From Odiellus spinosus (taxonomy: Eukaryota; Arthropoda; Arachnida; Opiliones; Phalangiidae): a DNA stretch of 64,000 nucleotides. The notes under the pieces were generated by a model. That model was not told the origin of the DNA. It saw only the letters and a program-made list of their open reading frames with translations, and ran no database searches. Each line of letters begins with the position of its first letter. Position 1 is the first letter of the stretch. This document shows, piece by piece, positions 60,784-64,000 of this stretch. Made by a program: the position numbers and the translations under genes. The DNA is taken from the NCBI GenBank assembly GCA_963920705.1, contig CAWUCO010000291.1, positions 2,294,001-2,358,000 of the forward strand, written 5' to 3'.

Positions 60784-62138
60784 TTGGATCTAAACTTGGG
60801 AAATATTTGGATCTATACTTGGGAAATTTTTGGATCTATTCTTGGGAAATTTTTCGATCTATACTTGGGAAATTTTTCGATCTATACTTGGGAAATTTTC
60901 GATCTATACTTGGGAAATTTTTCGATCTATACTTGGGAAATTTTTCGATCTATACTTGGGAAATTTTTCGATCTATACCTGGAAAATTTTTGCATCTATA
61001 CTTGGGAAATTTTTGGATCTATACTTGGGAAATTTTTGGATCTATACTTGGGAAATTTTTCGATCTATACTTGGAAATTTTTGGATCTATACTTGGGAAA
61101 TTTTTGGTTCTATACTTGGGAAATTTTTGTATCTATACTTGGGAAATTTTTGGATCTATACTTGGGAAATTTTTGGATCTATACTTGGGAAATTTTTGGA
61201 TCTATACTTGGGAAATTTTTCGATCTATACTTGGGAAATTTTTGGATCTATACTTGGGAAATTATCGATCTATACTTGGGAAATTTTTCGATCTATACTT
61301 GGGAAATTTTTCGATCTATACTTGGGAAATTTTTCGATCTATACTTGGGAAATTTTTCGATCTATACTTGGGAAATTTTTCGATCTATACCTGGAAAAAT
61401 TTTTGCATCTATACTTGGGAAATTTTTGGATCTATACTTGGGAAATTTTTGGATCTATACTTGGGAAATTTTTGGATCTATACCTGGGAAATTTTTGGAT
61501 CTATACTTGGGAAATTTTTCGATCTATACTTGGGAAATTTTTCGATCTATACTTAAGAAATTTTTCGATCTATACTTGGGAAATTTTTCGATCTATACTT
61601 GGGAAATTTTTGGATCTATACTTGGGAAATTTTTGGATCTATACTTGGGAAATTTTTCGATCTATACTTGGGAAATTTTTGGATCTATACTTGGGAAATT
61701 TTTGGATCTATACTTGGGAAATTTTTCGATCTATACTTGGGAAATTTTTCGATCTATACTTGGGAAATTTTTGGATCTATACTTGGGAAATTTTTGGATC
61801 TATACTTGGGAAATTTTTCGATCTATACTTGGGAAATTTTTCGATCTATACTTGGGAAATTTTTCGATCTATACTTGGGAAATTTTTCGATCTATACTTG
61901 GGAAATTTTTCGATCTATACTTGGGAAATTTTTTGATCTATACTTGGAAAATTTTTCGATCTATACTTGGGAAATTTTTCGATCTATACTTGGGAAATTT
62001 TTGGATCTATACTTGGGAAATTTTTGGATCTATACTTGGGAAATTTTTGGATCTATACTTGGGAAATTTTTGGATCTATACCTGGAAAATTTTTAGTTCT
62101 ATACTTGGGAAATTTTTGAATCTATACTTGGGAAATTT
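60784..62138 (+). repeat. Domain 3 HOR unit, 1,355 bp
   Basis: 59 monomers minus two bases net. The anchor's second monomer follows GGGAAATATTTGG near 60,801. It has the 22-base CTTGGAAATTTTTGG near 61,070, ATTATCG near 61,261, 24-base CCTGGAAAAATTTTTGC near 61,390 and CTTAAGAAA near 61,552, but a normal monomer where the 50956-57567 units have CTTGTTAAA, and CCTGG rather than CCCGG before AGTTC. It therefore looks like a sister branch of that family. Confidence 0.8.
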
Positions 62139-63654
62139 TTGGATCTAAACTTGGGAAATTTTTGGATCTATACTTGGGAAATTTTTGGATCTATTCTTGG
62201 GAAATTTTTCGATCTATACTTGGGAAATTTTTCGATCTATACTTGGGAAATTTTCGATCTATACTTGGGAAATTTTTCGATCTATACTTGGGAAATTTTT
62301 CGATCTATACTTGGGAAATTTTTCGATCTATACTTGGGAAATTTTTCGATCTATACTTGGGAAATTTTTCGATCTATACTTGGGAAATTTTTCGATCTAT
62401 ACTTGGGAAATTTTTCGATCTATACTTGGGAAATTTTTCGATCTATACCTGGAAAATTTTTGCATCTATACTTGGGAAATTTTTGGATCTATACTTGGGA
62501 AATTTTTGGATCTATACTTGGGAAATTTTTCGATCTATACTTGGGAAATTTTTGGATCTATACTTGGGAAATTTTTGGTTCTATACTTGGGAAATTTTTG
62601 TATCTATACTTGGGAAATTTTTGGATCTATACTTGGGAAATTTTTGGATCTATACTTGGGAAATTTTTGGATCTATACTTGGGAAATTTTTGGATCTATA
62701 CTTGGGAAATTATCGATCTATACTTGGGAAATTTTTCGATCTATACTTGGGAAATTTTCGATCTATACTTGGGAAATTTTTCGATCTATACTTGGGAAAT
62801 TTTTCGATCTATACTTTGGAAATTTTTCGATCTATACCTGGAAAAATTTTTGCATCTATACTTGGGAAATTTTTGGATCCATACTTGGGAAATTTTTGGA
62901 TCTATACTTGGGAAATTTTTGGATCTATACCTGGGAAATTTTTGGATCTATACTTGGGAAATTTTTCGATCTATACTTGGGAAATTTTTCGATCTATACT
63001 TAAGAAATTTTTCGATCTATACTTGGGAAATTTTTCGATCTATACTTGGGAAATTTTTCGATCTATACTTAAGAAATTTTTCGATCTATACTTGGGAAAT
63101 TTTTCGATCTATACTTGGGAAATTTTTGGATCTATACTTGGGAAATTTTTGGATCTATACTTGGGAAATTTTTCGATCTATACTTGGGAAATTTTTGGAT
63201 CTATACTTGGGAAATTTTTCGATCTATACTTGGGAAATTTTTCGATCTATACTTGGGAAATTTTTCGATCTATACTTGGGAAATTTTTGGATCTATACTT
63301 GGGAAATTTTTGGATCTATACTTGGGAAATTTTTCGATCTATACTTGGGAAATTTTTCGATCTATACTTGGGAAATTTTTCGATCTATACTTGGGAAATT
63401 TTTCGATCTATACTTGGGAAATTTTTCGATCTATACTTGGGAAATTTTTTGATCTATACTTGGAAAATTTTTCGATCTATACTTGGGAAATTTTTCGATC
63501 TATACTTGGGAAATTTTTGGATCTATACTTGGGAAATTTTTGGATCTATACTTGGGAAATTTTTGGATCTATACTTGGGAAATTTTTGGATCTATACCTG
63601 GAAAATTTTTAGTTCTATACTTGGGAAATTTTTGAATCTATACTTGGGAAATTT
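62139..63654 (+). repeat. Domain 3 HOR unit, 1,516 bp
   Basis: 66 monomers minus two bases net. Markers: a long C run after the anchor, ATTATCG near 62,709, an extra 22-base GGGAAATTTTCG near 62,752, CTTTGGAAATTTTTC near 62,814, 24-base CCTGGAAAAATTTTTGC near 62,838, GGATCCATAC (GGATCC at 62,875-62,880) and CTTAAGAAA twice (near 63,000 and 63,069), which reflects a 69-base internal duplication. Confidence 0.8.
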
Positions 63655-64000
63655 TTGGATCTAAACTTGGGAAATTTTTGGATCTATACTTGGGAAATTT
63701 TTGGATCTATTCTTGGGAAATTTTTCGATCTATACTTGGGAAATTTTTCGATCTATACTTGGGAAATTTTCGATCTATACTTGGGAAATTTTTCGATCTA
63801 TACTTGGGAAATTTTTCGATCTATACTTGGGAAATTTTTCGATCTATACTTGGGAAATTTTTCGATCTATACTTGGGAAATTTTTCGATCTATACTTGGG
63901 AAATTTTTCGATCTATACTTGGGAAATTTTTGGATCTATACTTGGGAAATTTTTCGATCTATACTTGGGAAATTTTTCGATCTATACTTAAGAAATTTTT
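63655..64000 (+). repeat. Domain 3 HOR unit, cut by the window end
   Basis: Full anchor from 63,655, including GGATCTATTC and the 22-base GGGAAATTTTCG near 63,764-63,771, then C types, one G type and a CTTAAGAAATTTTT at the last bases. The position of CTTAAG so close to the anchor differs from all other units, so a further rearrangement probably lies at the edge. Confidence 0.78.

Larger units (their letters stand above)
1..64000 (+). repeat. 23-bp satellite DNA array filling the window
   Basis: Seen directly: a 23-base unit repeats head to tail throughout, with no base of unrelated sequence. The base unit is GGATCTATAC (positions 1-10) followed by TTGGGAAATTTTT (positions 11-23). Three main types differ at positions 1-2 and 7: G type (GGATCTATAC), A type (GAATCTCTAC) and C type (CGATCTATAC). 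The plus strand is rich in T and G (10 T, 6 A, 5 G, 2 C per G-type unit). Most copies are exactly 23 bases; a few are 20, 22 or 24. Layered higher-order repeats are typical of eukaryotic heterochromatic satellites. Centromeric, pericentromeric or other location cannot be decided from this window. I do not recognise the satellite family or species. Confidence 0.97.
36763..64000 (+). repeat. Domain 3: C/G-type HOR array with a common anchor
   Basis: C-type monomers, each with a TTCGATC site, become as common as G types. Units are framed by an anchor: CCTGGAAAATTTTTAGTTC, a GAATCTATAC monomer, GGATCTAAAC, GGATCTATAC, GGATCTATTC, two C types and a 22-base monomer ending GGGAAATTTTCG. Anchor GGATCTAAAC monomers begin (at the preceding TTG) at 36763, 37865, 39058, 40276, 41494, 43537, 45168, 47304, 47717, 50129, 50956, 52264, 52562, 53389, 54721, 55984, 57568, 60784, 62139 and 63655. 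Other markers are GCATCTATAC after CCTGGAAAA, GGTTCTATAC, GTATCTATAC and a 22-base GAAATTATCGATC monomer. The array runs off the right edge of the window. Confidence 0.9.

Noticed and set aside
1-64000. Telomeric repeat array
   Set aside because: The 23-base unit with TTGGGAAATTTTT does not match any short G-rich telomere repeat I know, and the HOR organisation is that of an interstitial satellite.
36763-64000. Functional CENP-B box
   Set aside because: Only 7 of 9 fixed positions match and two of the four CGGG bases are wrong, so I report it as a partial match rather than annotate a binding site.
1-64000. Embedded transposon, LTR or tRNA fragments inside the array
   Set aside because: Reading through the window I found only variants of the 23-base monomer; no stretch longer than a single monomer departs from it.

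Overview
The whole 64 kb window is one uninterrupted satellite DNA array built from a 23-base monomer, roughly 2,780 tandem copies in the same orientation from the first base to the last. The base monomer reads GGATCTATAC at positions 1-10 and TTGGGAAATTTTT at positions 11-23 (about 30% GC). I found no gene, RNA gene, transposable element, CRISPR array or non-satellite spacer. The size, the layered higher-order repeats and the lack of coding DNA point to a eukaryotic chromosome block (pericentromeric, centromeric or other constitutive heterochromatin, assembled from long reads). I cannot name the species.

Three main monomer types make up the array: type G (starts GGATCTATAC), type A (starts GAATCTCTAC) and type C (starts CGATCTATAC, which adds a CpG). 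Many minor variants act as position markers, for example GGATCTAAAC, GGATCTATTC, GGATATATAC, GCATCTATAC, AGTTCTATAC, TTTGGAAATC and GGGATATTTTT. Their fixed order defines higher-order repeat (HOR) units.

Domain 1 (1 to about 26,920) alternates blocks of type G (with a few C) and type A monomers in HOR units of about 0.55-1.4 kb. Most units open with a TTTGGAAATCTTTG monomer, and the G block of most ends in a cassette with CTACAC, GGGAAAGTTTTC and TTGGTAAATTTTT. Domain 2 (about 26,920 to 36,760) is dominated by type A, with long near-homogeneous runs and short G/C cassettes. Domain 3 (about 36,760 to 64,000) is dominated by types C and G and is organised around an anchor: CCTGGAAAATTTTTAGTTC, then GAATCTATAC, GGATCTAAAC, GGATCTATAC and GGATCTATTC monomers, then a 22-base monomer. 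Type A blocks derived from domain 2 persist in the first part of domain 3 and disappear after about 42.4 kb.

The long forward open reading frames are a by-product of the repeat. Types G and C carry no forward stop codon, and 23 is not a multiple of 3, so all three forward frames read the same 23-residue periodic peptide. They open at TTG rather than ATG, are closed by the TGA of type A monomers, and change frame between HOR copies. None is annotated as a gene. Unit boundaries below are my reading of marker monomers; unit lengths follow from marker coordinates, but identity between units was compared by eye only.
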